From: Chitinophaga pendula | GTDB lineage: Bacteria; Bacteroidota; Bacteroidia; Chitinophagales; Chitinophagaceae | DNA length: 64,000 nt | NCBI RefSeq assembly: GCF_020386615.1 | Contig: NZ_CP077769.1 | Span: 2,418,001-2,482,000 of the forward strand | Direction of reading: 5' to 3' | Shown: positions 8,079 through 17,617 of the stretch, one piece after another | Layout: each line of letters opens with the position of its first letter | How positions within the stretch are numbered: the stretch's first letter is position 1 | Notes under the pieces: model-generated | Database searches by the model: none | Told to the model about the DNA's origin: nothing | The model's input: the letters and a program-made list of their open reading frames with translations, nothing else | Made by a program: the position numbers and the translations under genes

Positions 8079-11000
8079 ATGAATAATTGTCTACAAAGAT
8101 GGGGAGTAATCCTTTTCTTCACTTTGACTGTATTGTTGGCACGTGTACAAGCACAGTCTCCTTATGCCGCTAATAAAATAATTCCTCCTACACCGACAGC
8201 GGCCTCAATAGGTACTTATGGCAACCTGAAAGTAGGTACTTATACAGGAGTTCCCGTGATTAATATTCCTATTTATGAGATCAAGTCAAGGGATAACAGT
8301 CTCAGTATCCAGTTGGACTATAGTGCTACGGGCGTTAAAGTAGCACAGGAAGCCGGTTGGGCGGGTCTCGGATGGAATTTGTCGGCTGGTGGAGCCATCA
8401 CACGTATCGTAAGAGGGATACCGGATTTTACAAAAACGAACAATGCCGGCTACTATTATGCTTCCCGTTTTCCCCCCAGCGTTTACCAGGAACCTATTCC
8501 ATTAGGGCCCAACCCTACCGGTGAGAGAGCCTATTTTGACGCTATTTCAAGAGGGGAGGTAGATGGAGAACCAGATATCTTTAACTATAATTTCGGGCCA
8601 TTTTCTGGCAGTTTTGTCTTAGGCAAACGAATAGATGGCGGACCAGTTTATCTCAACGAACAGAATAACCTGGAAATCAAGTACCAGGAGGGGACCTGGG
8701 TGATAAAAGATGGAAACGGTTATTCCTATTATTTTTCTTCTGCTGAATATAGTAAAGATTACTATTCTACGTCATTATATAGTGAGGTCCCGGATAATGC
8801 AGATCTTAGCTATTTCATTGCTGATGTGCAAAAAGATGATATAACTACGGCATGGTACCTTGATTCTATTGTCTCAGCCGCAGGCAATACGATGAAATTC
8901 GAGTATATTAAGTCCGAAAGCCTTAGTCGGGTTGGTAAAAATGAATCAGTTTACTATACTTATCCGCAATGGGATTGTACGGCAGGCTCCCTTTCTCCAC
9001 CGCCTATGCAATGGACATACGCCGCCTCCCGTCAATTAAATACTGACATATACCTTAAGAAAATAACGTTTGATAACGGTCAGATTGAGTTTGAGACAGC
9101 TCCAAGGGACGATATTGAGGCCAGGACTGCTGACAAACGTCCGCAGCGATTAACCGCTATCACGGCGAAAGATAGGAACGGGTTATTGTTGAAGAAATTT
9201 CAGTTCTATCATAGCTACTTTAATCAGGACAATTTCAATGCTCTGGAAAAGAGACTAAGGCTGGATTCCGTGGTTGAGATTGGTCAGGGGAATTTACGTA
9301 AACCAGCATATGTACTTAACTATTTTGGAAATACGCTGCCTTCAAAAGTAAGTAAGGCAATAGATCACTGGGGATTCTATAACGGAAATACTTCTAATTC
9401 GACCCTAATACCTAAAGTATTCCAAGCTACTAGTGGCGCAGTACGAACGCCTGCAAAAGACTCTAGTTTAGTTTTGCCTGGCACCTTAACATGGGTCAAA
9501 TATCCAACCGGAGGTAGTACAAACTTTGAATACGAATTAAATGAATATGGTAATCTAATTCTTGATGATGCATATGATGTGATTTCTAAATTTCAGATCA
9601 TTAGGGCTAATCCTGTTGACCATTATGATCAGGTAACAAAATTCGAATTGTTGGAGACAGATATCCCATCCGACGATCCCTATGCACTTGTACCACTTAA
9701 ATTGAACTACGGATATTCCGAAATAAACTGTCAAACCTGTGAATTGAGATTTACACAGAAATCGTTTGTTGCAATCCGGAATAGTAAAGGTGCCATAGTG
9801 AAATCTTATAATTCCGAAATGAAGCAAGGAGGGATAAATGAGATCGTTGAAGTTAGGTTACCTCCAGGGAAATATCAGCTGGAATTATCCTATACGCAGG
9901 AATATTCGATGTTCGCTTCAGTAGGCTGGGAGTCCAAGGTAAAAGTAGACAGTAGAAAAGGCGGCGGAATTCGTATTAAGTCAATTACTGACAGTACAGT
10001 GGAAGGTATTTCTTTTGTTAAAAAATACGATTATACAGATGCTGGAAAATCCTCCGGCAAACTACTGACTCCTTTCAGATACTCGGGGTTCTATACGATG
10101 GTTAACAATGGCTATCATCAAGGAGGACCGGAACCTCGTTGTTCTTATTATGGTTTATATGGATATGCAACTTCAACGACACAATACCCCCAGGGTCTTG
10201 GTGCATCGGGAGGTATAGTGGGGTATAGCAAAGTGACAGAAATCTTAGGTGCAATCGGTCAAGGTGGTAAGACAGAGTTTCAATATATCAATGTAGGGGG
10301 TCTTTCAAGTGATGTTAACTATCCTGGAATGCCGTTTCGGAGAAATAGCACTGACGGCCGCCCTATACAAATATTAACTTATGATAAGGACGGAAATATC
10401 CTGAAGAAAATTAATTACTCCTATAATATTGAGAACACAGCAAAAATGGTCGGAGTAGTACTGAATAGTATTCCCCGTTCAATGCAGGAAGACTTTGCTG
10501 TTAAAAGGTATGATAACTATTCAGAATGGGTGACTCAAGCATGGGAAGAAACAACACAATACGCTTCAACAGGCACAATTGTGAGCAAAAAGACATCTAA
10601 TTATGGAAATATCGATCATAAACAGGTTACCAGGGAAGAAACTGAAATGAGTGATGGTAGTCTAACCATTAATAGATATAAATACCCGAGTGATTTTACA
10701 GATGCAGCAGATGTATCATTCGTCAGACAAATGAAGAATAGACATATCATTGAACCAGCAATAGAACAAAGTAGCTTGGTGATTAGAAATGGTAATAAGA
10801 AATTAGTCGACGGACAATTTACCACCTTTGTGCCAGTTAATAATGTTTATAAACCAGCGCTGATTTATAAAACACGGATTGAAACACCGCTGACCGATAC
10901 GAGTACTTCTAATATAACTGCCGCTAATCAACTAATACTAAATAGCGCATATACACCTGAACTTTATTTTGACAATTATGACCTGATAGGCAACCTTCAG

Positions 11001-11609
11001 CAAGTACATAAAGCAAACGGAGGCCCAGAGGCATATCTGTATGACTATAATATGGATCTCCCTATTGCACATGCTCTAAATGCAAACGTTACGGATATAG
11101 CTTATACGTCGTTTGAAGCAGATGGATCTGGGAACTGGAATATCACAGGAGGAGCTCGTCTCACTGAAGGAATGACAGGTACTCAGTCTTTCAATCTAAG
11201 TGGTGGTAATATCGTCAAAAATAATTTACTTGTTAGCAAAAATTATTATTTGTCTTATTGGAGTAAAAATGGACCGTTGAATATATCTGGTGCAAGTAAC
11301 AAGACAGAAGCGGGAAGTACAGCCAAAGGATTCACCTTCTACAAGCACAAGCTAACAAATTTGAGTAATGGTACTATCACTATAACAGGAGCCGCCGTGA
11401 TTGATGAATTGAAATTATATCCTGTTGATAGTAAAATGACGACTTACACACATATACCACTTATTGGTATCACAAGCGAGATTAGTGAAAATGGGATAAT
11501 TATGACCTATGAATATGATGCCTTTAACCGCTTAAGACTAATCAGGGATCAAACCGGTCAGATATTAAAACTAATTGACTATCAAATACAGGTGCCAGTA
11601 CAACAATAA
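8079..11609 (+). CDS. Secreted RHS/YD-repeat-related protein, upstream partner
   Basis: An 1176-aa exported protein of the kind found directly before DUF6443/RHS proteins in Bacteroidota. The signal peptide covers residues 1-25 (ending RVQAQS). The N-terminus carries a conserved region (IGTYGNLKVGTYTGVPVINI; LDYSATGVKVAQEAGWAGLG; GWNLSAGGAITRIVRGIPD) resembling the start of SpvB/TcdB-type beta-rich shells. The C-terminus ends in a YD-type repeat (ITSEISENGIIMTYEYDAFN). There is no RHS core domain, so the polypeptide stops short of a toxin-bearing end. The next gene starts 20 bases downstream, suggesting that the two act together. Base composition is clearly more AT-rich than the efflux operon. 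Exact function is unknown. Confidence 0.85.
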   Translation: MNNCLQRWGVILFFTLTVLLARVQAQSPYAANKIIPPTPTAASIGTYGNLKVGTYTGVPVINIPIYEIKSRDNSLSIQLDYSATGVKVAQEAGWAGLGWNLSAGGAITRIVRGIPDFTKTNNAGYYYASRFPPSVYQEPIPLGPNPTGERAYFDAISRGEVDGEPDIFNYNFGPFSGSFVLGKRIDGGPVYLNEQNNLEIKYQEGTWVIKDGNGYSYYFSSAEYSKDYYSTSLYSEVPDNADLSYFIADVQKDDITTAWYLDSIVSAAGNTMKFEYIKSESLSRVGKNESVYYTYPQWDCTAGSLSPPPMQWTYAASRQLNTDIYLKKITFDNGQIEFETAPRDDIEARTADKRPQRLTAITAKDRNGLLLKKFQFYHSYFNQDNFNALEKRLRLDSVVEIGQGNLRKPAYVLNYFGNTLPSKVSKAIDHWGFYNGNTSNSTLIPKVFQATSGAVRTPAKDSSLVLPGTLTWVKYPTGGSTNFEYELNEYGNLILDDAYDVISKFQIIRANPVDHYDQVTKFELLETDIPSDDPYALVPLKLNYGYSEINCQTCELRFTQKSFVAIRNSKGAIVKSYNSEMKQGGINEIVEVRLPPGKYQLELSYTQEYSMFASVGWESKVKVDSRKGGGIRIKSITDSTVEGISFVKKYDYTDAGKSSGKLLTPFRYSGFYTMVNNGYHQGGPEPRCSYYGLYGYATSTTQYPQGLGASGGIVGYSKVTEILGAIGQGGKTEFQYINVGGLSSDVNYPGMPFRRNSTDGRPIQILTYDKDGNILKKINYSYNIENTAKMVGVVLNSIPRSMQEDFAVKRYDNYSEWVTQAWEETTQYASTGTIVSKKTSNYGNIDHKQVTREETEMSDGSLTINRYKYPSDFTDAADVSFVRQMKNRHIIEPAIEQSSLVIRNGNKKLVDGQFTTFVPVNNVYKPALIYKTRIETPLTDTSTSNITAANQLILNSAYTPELYFDNYDLIGNLQQVHKANGGPEAYLYDYNMDLPIAHALNANVTDIAYTSFEADGSGNWNITGGARLTEGMTGTQSFNLSGGNIVKNNLLVSKNYYLSYWSKNGPLNISGASNKTEAGSTAKGFTFYKHKLTNLSNGTITITGAAVIDELKLYPVDSKMTTYTHIPLIGITSEISENGIIMTYEYDAFNRLRLIRDQTGQILKLIDYQIQVPVQQ

Positions 11610-11629
11610 ACCTACTATTCTATCTAATT

Positions 11630-14600
11630 ATGAGATATTTTATTCGATTCATGATATCCATGTGCTATGTGATAGTAGCCTGTACTGTTAATGCGCAGAA
11701 TAGGCCAGCTAATAATAGCACTCAACCTGTTTTGCCTTCTCAGCCATTTCCAGCGGCTTATTTATCCGGACTTGTTAATTACATAAGGACATGGGAACCC
11801 AATGTTCCAGTAAAAAGCATTGCTGATATAGCATCAGCGGATATAAAATCGAGCAAAGAATCAACTCAATATTTTGATGGACTTGGCCGTCCCATACAAA
11901 CAATAGATCGGGCGCTGGGAGCCAAGCAACAGGATATTGTCAATATGATGATCTATGACGGCCTAGGAAGGGAGCAATATAAATATTTGCCTTACGTATC
12001 TTCGGAAAGTAATGGTAAATTCAAAAAGAATCCTTTCGCAGAGCAAGCTGCTTTCCTGGGAAATCAGTATGGCCCTATTGAAAAGATTTTTTATAGAGAA
12101 ACAGAAATCGAAGGATCTCCGTTAAATAGAGAGTTAAAGGTTTATAACCCAGGTAATAGTTGGGCTCGGATAGGGGGTAATAAACCGATTACGACCTCAT
12201 TTCTATCAAACACTGTAGCCGATCATGTGATAATCTGGGATATATCACAAGGAGCATCCATACCCGTTAAAACAGGAGAATACCAACCAGGGCAGTTGTT
12301 CAAACAAGTGATAGTTGATGAGGATGGAAAAAGTACGATTGAATATAGAAATAAAGCTAATCAACTAATCCTGAAAAAAAAGCAAGTTGCAAAAAATCCT
12401 AACGATATCTATACCTATGTCGGATGGCTATGCACCTTTAATATATATGATGATCTAGGAAACCTAAGGATGGTATTACCCCCTAAGGCTGTCGAATGGT
12501 TGATAAACAACAACTGGCAACTTAATGCTACGATAATTGCAGATTTGTGCTTTCAATACAAATATGATGACAGAAAGAGGCTTATTGAAAAATATGTACC
12601 TGGTATGACTGGAGCTTCAGAATTAGTATATGACTTAAGAAATCGATTAGTCTTTACACGTACACCTAACATGAAAGTGAATGGGCAATGGTTGACGAAC
12701 TTTTATGACGGTCTTGATAGGCAGGTAATGACTGCATTATACAATAGTAGTGAAAGTCGCAATACTCTGCAAAACACCATGAATAACACGACATCAACCA
12801 CAACCGAGATTGAGCAGAAGATTAAACCTGTTGCCGATTTGGTAATCAATAAGTATGATGGAAGAGTTTTATATGAAGCAGCTAACTCAGTAGATGTTAA
12901 TCAGGGATTTGATAGCGGAGATGGTAATGAAATTGAAATAAAGATAAATCCTAATGGAGAGGGTAACGTAATTACTTTAATTGTTACAAATCCCTTACCC
13001 TCATTAGATAAAACAAAGCTATATCCGTTAAGTTATACATTTTACGACAACTATGAATATAATGGTGCATATGCTTTCCGGGGACAGGATTTTACTAAAC
13101 TTACCGCTGAAGGGCCGGCAGATGAGTTTACTAATAGATCAAGCATTATGACAAATAGCTTGGTAACTGGAACTAAGGTACGAATCCTGAATACCGAACA
13201 ATGGCTTACTACCACCACCTATTATGATGATAAAAACAGAGTACTACAGTCTATCTCAGACCATGTTAATGGAAATCAGGAAGTAGAAAGTAATATGTAC
13301 AATTTTAGCGGTAAAATTAGGAAGTCCTATCTGACTCACAATAATGCAAAAAGTAATCAGACACCAGACACCAGAGTATTGACAATTATTGATTATGACC
13401 ATGCAGCACGAATTGTGCAGGTCAGAAAGCAATTAAATGATGACCCCTTAAAAGTAACAGTTCAAACAGAATATAATGACCAGGGCGAATTGTCTAAAAA
13501 GATATTGGGAAATAATTTGGAATCTCTCGAGTATACTTACAATATAAGAGGATGGCTGAAAGGAATTAATAAGGAGTATGCTAAGTCAGGAGGCAGCCAC
13601 TTTTTTGGAACAGAACTACACTACGACTACGGCTACAATAATAATTTCATGAATGGAAGTGTAGCAGGTCTCACCTGGAGAAGTGCTGGAGATAACAAAT
13701 ATCGCTCCTATGGATATACATACGATGCCGCAAATCGATTGCTTAAAGCTGATTTCTCTCAGTTTTATGATGTATGGGATAACCGTACAGATGCTAACTT
13801 TGATGTTATAGTAGGAGATGGTACTAACCCTGAACCTGCCTATGATGCTAATGGTAATATAAAAGCCCTTAAGCATTATGGTATTGATGGTGCACAAAGC
13901 AGATTGATTGATGATTTGAAATATACTTACCAAAATAACAATATGAGTAACCGCCTACAGGGCGTTGTAGATGAGATTGATAACAAGAACTCTACGTTAG
14001 GCGACTTTAAAGAAATTGAAGGGAAAGGCAATGACGATTATACATATGACGATAATGGTAGCATGATCCGAGATGCAAATAAAGGAATAGCATTGAATGC
14101 AATTTCTTACAACCATTTAGGACTGCCGGAAAAGGCCGTTATAAAAGACAAAGGAACTATCTTCTACTTATATGATGCCAATGGCAGTAAATTACGGAAA
14201 ACTGTAGTCGACAATACAGGAGGAAGTACTAAGACTACATTGACAGATTATATAGGTGGATTTGTTTATAAGAATGATACATTACAGCAATTGCATCACG
14301 AAGAAGGAAGGATTCGTTGGGTAGCAAAAAACAATCAACCCGGAACGTTTGCCTTTGACTATTTTGTAAAAGATCATTTGGGCAACATTCGCATAGTATT
14401 AACCGAACAGACCGATTTTAGCATGTATAGAGCTACTATGGAAGCCGCCAATGCCTCGAAGGAAAATGCACTTTTCAGTAATATTGAAGAAACCCGTAAC
14501 CCTAAGCCTGTTGGTTATCCTTCTAGTCAGCAAACATCAACTAATGAGTACGTTGCCAAATTGAGCGGGAAAGCTGATGGGAAAAAAGTCGGCCCTTCAA

Positions 14601-16183
14601 TAGTATTAAAGGTGATGTCTGGAGACACTATAAGTATTAATGCAGAAGCATTTTATAAATCTCAAGGCCCATCCAACAATCAACAAGATGCTCCTATTGA
14701 AGATATTGTAGCAGATCTGGCTAGGGCCTTCAATACTGCTTTTCAAGGGATTACGGGGCATGCTAGTAGTGCAGATCAGACGCAGAACCCCTTTACTAAT
14801 AGTTTTTATAGTAATGATTACCAGCGGTTAAAACAGAAAGAAAATACTCAGGCGAATATACAAAGGCCCAAAGCCTATTTGAACTTTGTATTATTTGACG
14901 AACAGTTTAAATTAGTAGATGAAAGTAGTGGAGTAAGGCAAGTCCGAAATGAACCAGACCAACTACAGACACTTTCAAGAGATAAAATGATTATGAGTAA
15001 AAGTGGATATCTCTATGTGTATACTTCAAATGAAAGTCCACAGGACGTTTATTTTGACAATGTTGTTGTAGGTATGGGGGCCGGATCTATATTGGAAGAA
15101 ACACATTATTATCCTTTTGGGTTGACTATGGCGGGTATCAGTAATATAGCTATAAAAGGAGGGAGATATTTCGAAAATAAAGAAAAGTTCAACGGTAAAA
15201 AATTAGAGAGCAAAGAGTTTGAAGATGGATCAGGCCTGGAATGGTATGATTATGGTAATAGGGAATACGATCCTCAGGTAGGTCGCTTTTTTAGAGTAGA
15301 CCCACTAGCAAATGATTTTCCACAATTGACTCCATATCAATATGCAGGTAATGATCCAATTAGAAATATAGATCTGGATGGATTGGAACCTCAAACGGCT
15401 GTAGAGAGCTGGAATTTGAAGACCGCAAAATCACATACTTATAAAAATGGGCAAAAGGCATTCCTTATTGATGGCTATTGGGTAAATATGCAGTCCGGAT
15501 CTTATAACATGGTACATCAATATTATGATCGGAAAGCGTCAAAGTGGAAAGAATTTCCTCCTGTTACAGAAATGGAAAATAATGCCAAAATGGCACAAGC
15601 CCTTTACGAAACCGCTGATGTATTGGGCAAAGGATATGCGTCAATGTTAGTAACTGGTACTACAGCAGTGCTAGGAGGCTTTGGAATACAGGGACTAACC
15701 GCTAAAGGTTTAGGAGGAGGGTTAGCAGATGTGGCAGCTCAGGTAACTATGAGTAGTGAACAGGGATTTGTAAATAAATTAAAGGATGTAAATTTGACGG
15801 GGGTATTGGCTGGGACTTTTATGAAAAATCCTTTTGGAGCAGCAATGGCAGGAAATGCTTTAGATTTTAGACTTAATGGATATTGGGAGAACTCTATTTT
15901 TGATTTTGATGGTAAGAGTACAAAGACAAAGACCATGCAAGCACTTACGTGGGAAACTATTTTAGGAGGCGCTGCTGGGAAATATGTGGATGCCGGAATG
16001 TCGCATTTGGGGTTGGGAAATATATCTCTCAGTAGAGAATTAGTAAAAAAAGGAGTAGGGAAAACAGGAGTATATGGTCTGCATATTACAACAACAGGAA
16101 TGACGGCATATCAATTTAATTTGTTAAATACCATAATCCTGGATATGTTGAAATACGAACAAAATACTCAAAGCGCAAATTAG
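11630..16183 (+). CDS. DUF6443 / RHS repeat-associated core protein with variable C-terminus
   Basis: A 1517-aa secreted RHS protein. The signal peptide is residues 1-23 (ending VNAQN). A DUF6443-type N-terminus follows (YFDGLGRPIQTIDRALG; MIYDGLGREQYKYLPYVS), then many YD repeats (YTYDAANRLLKADF, DYTYDDNGSMIRDANKG). The RHS-associated core is at residues about 1156-1253, ending YQYAGNDPIRNIDLDGLEP. The last 264 residues (1254-1517) are unrelated to the RHS shell: Gly- and Ala-rich, with hydrophobic stretches (VTGTTAVLGGFGIQGLTAKG). In polymorphic toxins this position holds the effector; no known toxin domain was recognised here. The two genes downstream, in the same direction, are candidates for immunity or accessory roles. 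Confidence 0.9.
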   Translation: MRYFIRFMISMCYVIVACTVNAQNRPANNSTQPVLPSQPFPAAYLSGLVNYIRTWEPNVPVKSIADIASADIKSSKESTQYFDGLGRPIQTIDRALGAKQQDIVNMMIYDGLGREQYKYLPYVSSESNGKFKKNPFAEQAAFLGNQYGPIEKIFYRETEIEGSPLNRELKVYNPGNSWARIGGNKPITTSFLSNTVADHVIIWDISQGASIPVKTGEYQPGQLFKQVIVDEDGKSTIEYRNKANQLILKKKQVAKNPNDIYTYVGWLCTFNIYDDLGNLRMVLPPKAVEWLINNNWQLNATIIADLCFQYKYDDRKRLIEKYVPGMTGASELVYDLRNRLVFTRTPNMKVNGQWLTNFYDGLDRQVMTALYNSSESRNTLQNTMNNTTSTTTEIEQKIKPVADLVINKYDGRVLYEAANSVDVNQGFDSGDGNEIEIKINPNGEGNVITLIVTNPLPSLDKTKLYPLSYTFYDNYEYNGAYAFRGQDFTKLTAEGPADEFTNRSSIMTNSLVTGTKVRILNTEQWLTTTTYYDDKNRVLQSISDHVNGNQEVESNMYNFSGKIRKSYLTHNNAKSNQTPDTRVLTIIDYDHAARIVQVRKQLNDDPLKVTVQTEYNDQGELSKKILGNNLESLEYTYNIRGWLKGINKEYAKSGGSHFFGTELHYDYGYNNNFMNGSVAGLTWRSAGDNKYRSYGYTYDAANRLLKADFSQFYDVWDNRTDANFDVIVGDGTNPEPAYDANGNIKALKHYGIDGAQSRLIDDLKYTYQNNNMSNRLQGVVDEIDNKNSTLGDFKEIEGKGNDDYTYDDNGSMIRDANKGIALNAISYNHLGLPEKAVIKDKGTIFYLYDANGSKLRKTVVDNTGGSTKTTLTDYIGGFVYKNDTLQQLHHEEGRIRWVAKNNQPGTFAFDYFVKDHLGNIRIVLTEQTDFSMYRATMEAANASKENALFSNIEETRNPKPVGYPSSQQTSTNEYVAKLSGKADGKKVGPSIVLKVMSGDTISINAEAFYKSQGPSNNQQDAPIEDIVADLARAFNTAFQGITGHASSADQTQNPFTNSFYSNDYQRLKQKENTQANIQRPKAYLNFVLFDEQFKLVDESSGVRQVRNEPDQLQTLSRDKMIMSKSGYLYVYTSNESPQDVYFDNVVVGMGAGSILEETHYYPFGLTMAGISNIAIKGGRYFENKEKFNGKKLESKEFEDGSGLEWYDYGNREYDPQVGRFFRVDPLANDFPQLTPYQYAGNDPIRNIDLDGLEPQTAVESWNLKTAKSHTYKNGQKAFLIDGYWVNMQSGSYNMVHQYYDRKASKWKEFPPVTEMENNAKMAQALYETADVLGKGYASMLVTGTTAVLGGFGIQGLTAKGLGGGLADVAAQVTMSSEQGFVNKLKDVNLTGVLAGTFMKNPFGAAMAGNALDFRLNGYWENSIFDFDGKSTKTKTMQALTWETILGGAAGKYVDAGMSHLGLGNISLSRELVKKGVGKTGVYGLHITTTGMTAYQFNLLNTIILDMLKYEQNTQSAN

Positions 16184-16215
16184 TCACAAATAATAGCTAA
16201 AGGCTCTTATCAGAA

Positions 16216-16632
16216 ATGCTTAAGTTAAAGAGAAAGACAAAACGAAAGATTTTAAAAGCTATAATACCATGTGTATTAGTAGCGGCCTTGGCCTCAATTA
16301 TGTTGAAAAGCATAATTGAAAAGGAACATTTGAATTCAAATAAAGGTATAACGACAGGAACTGTTACCTTCTTTGCTAGAGATCAAAAAGGATTAGGTGG
16401 TAGAATACATTATCAATATAATATCAAAGGAGTGATATTTGAGAATGTAAGCGCTAATCGACAGATGAATGCTGATAAGGGGTATTTGATGGTAAATAAA
16501 AGTTTTCCTGTAGTATATGACACTACGAAACCAGGTGTCAGTGTAATTGTAACAACTCCCGCACAATTTGAAAATTATTCGATTGAGTTACCCGATAGCC
16601 TAAAATGGATCAGGGATTTAATGAGTGAATAA
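16216..16632 (+). CDS. Small membrane-anchored protein, unknown function
   Basis: A 138-aa protein with a basic N-terminus (KLKRKTKRK), one transmembrane helix (residues about 13-31, AIIPCVLVAALASIMLKSI) and a soluble domain of about 100 residues rich in beta strands (GTVTFFARDQKG, IHYQYNIKGVIFENVS, SFPVVYDTTKPGVSVI). The layout resembles DUF3592-like proteins, but I cannot assign it. It lies 32 bases after the RHS gene and 40 bases before the next start, in the same AT-rich block. An immunity role towards the RHS C-terminus is possible by position only. Confidence 0.8.
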   Translation: MLKLKRKTKRKILKAIIPCVLVAALASIMLKSIIEKEHLNSNKGITTGTVTFFARDQKGLGGRIHYQYNIKGVIFENVSANRQMNADKGYLMVNKSFPVVYDTTKPGVSVIVTTPAQFENYSIELPDSLKWIRDLMSE

Positions 16633-16672
16633 CATTCAATCAATTCAAAAAATAGTAATTAAAATAAGGTTA

Positions 16673-17551
16673 ATGAAATTGTTCTTGAACAGACGTAGGT
16701 GTACATCAATCATGTATGCTCTTTTTATAACTCTTACAGCTAATGCACAATCCTTCCAAAACCCTGTACAGAAACAGGTCAGTATGCAATTATTGAAATT
16801 CCTGGAGAATCGCCAGTTTAATATGGCGCTCTTATGTCTGGACCCTGCTATGCTGAAGAATAAAGCAAAGGTTAAAAAGGAATTGATATCGGCAGCAGAA
16901 CAACTTATTGCATTAAAGCATAATACAGAGGCATCCATAATGTGGACTGGAGGCGGAGGTGAAGATACCAGCATTTATCGCTGCCGTTACTACAACAAAC
17001 AAGATAAGGAGGATATGGTCTATAAAATGGATATTTACTTTAATGATGAAGATCGCCAGAAAATCAGTAATATAAAGTACTATGACAAGAAATATCTGAT
17101 AGAGGAAAAGAAAAATGAGCTGATATTTGACCCATCTGCACCGCCGCCACCTCCATCAACTCCGCCTCCGGTAATTACTAAGACCCGTAAACCGGAATAT
17201 GAAAATAAGGCGCAAGCTTTTACCGCAATAAAGTTCATGTCTTTCTTAAACCATCAGCAACTTGATAAGGTTTTGTTGATTACGGATACTGCACACATCG
17301 AAAACTTGGAAATGTTTAAACAGCGTTTCCTTGAAGGAGGGCAACAACTTGCAGCGATAAGTAATGGAAAATCACTTACATCGATGTGGCTGTTCGACGG
17401 ACCTAAGCGCATTTATCGCTATACTTATTTCGACGATAAAGAAGAACAGCCGCTGTTTTATGAGGTAGAAGTGGTATTCTCTGATGAGAAGACAGAACGT
17501 ATCACCAATGTAAATTATTACAATAGAGCACAACTGCTCAGAAAGAAATAA
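16673..17551 (+). CDS. Secreted protein with two tandem copies of one domain
   Basis: A 292-aa exported protein of unknown function. The ATG at 16673 is preferred over a GTG at 16625 because it directly opens a signal peptide (MKLFLNRRR... ending LTANAQS) and avoids overlap with the preceding gene. The mature protein has two copies of a domain of about 110 residues (about 37-150 and 182-290), joined by a proline-rich linker (DPSAPPPPPSTPPPVI). Shared landmarks are a helical start (LLKFLENRQF / FMSFLNHQQL), a central SIMW / TSMW, IYRCRYY / IYRYTYF, and an end ISNIKYYDKKYL / ITNVNYYNRAQL. It is last in the RHS cluster and is followed by a terminator. Confidence 0.85.
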   Translation: MKLFLNRRRCTSIMYALFITLTANAQSFQNPVQKQVSMQLLKFLENRQFNMALLCLDPAMLKNKAKVKKELISAAEQLIALKHNTEASIMWTGGGGEDTSIYRCRYYNKQDKEDMVYKMDIYFNDEDRQKISNIKYYDKKYLIEEKKNELIFDPSAPPPPPSTPPPVITKTRKPEYENKAQAFTAIKFMSFLNHQQLDKVLLITDTAHIENLEMFKQRFLEGGQQLAAISNGKSLTSMWLFDGPKRIYRYTYFDDKEEQPLFYEVEVVFSDEKTERITNVNYYNRAQLLRKK

Positions 17552-17570
17552 TTGCCAAACCAAGAAAGTA

Positions 17571-17609
17571 TAAGAGCGGGCCTACTGAAATGAGCCCGCT
17601 CTTATTTTT
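17571..17609 (+). terminator. Rho-independent terminator of the RHS cluster
   Basis: A perfect 11-bp stem (17571-17581 with 17594-17604), a 12-base loop and a T run. It sits between two convergent transcription units; on the minus strand the T-tract is weak, so it mainly serves the plus-strand cluster. Confidence 0.85.
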
Positions 17610-17617
17610 ACAAGCAA

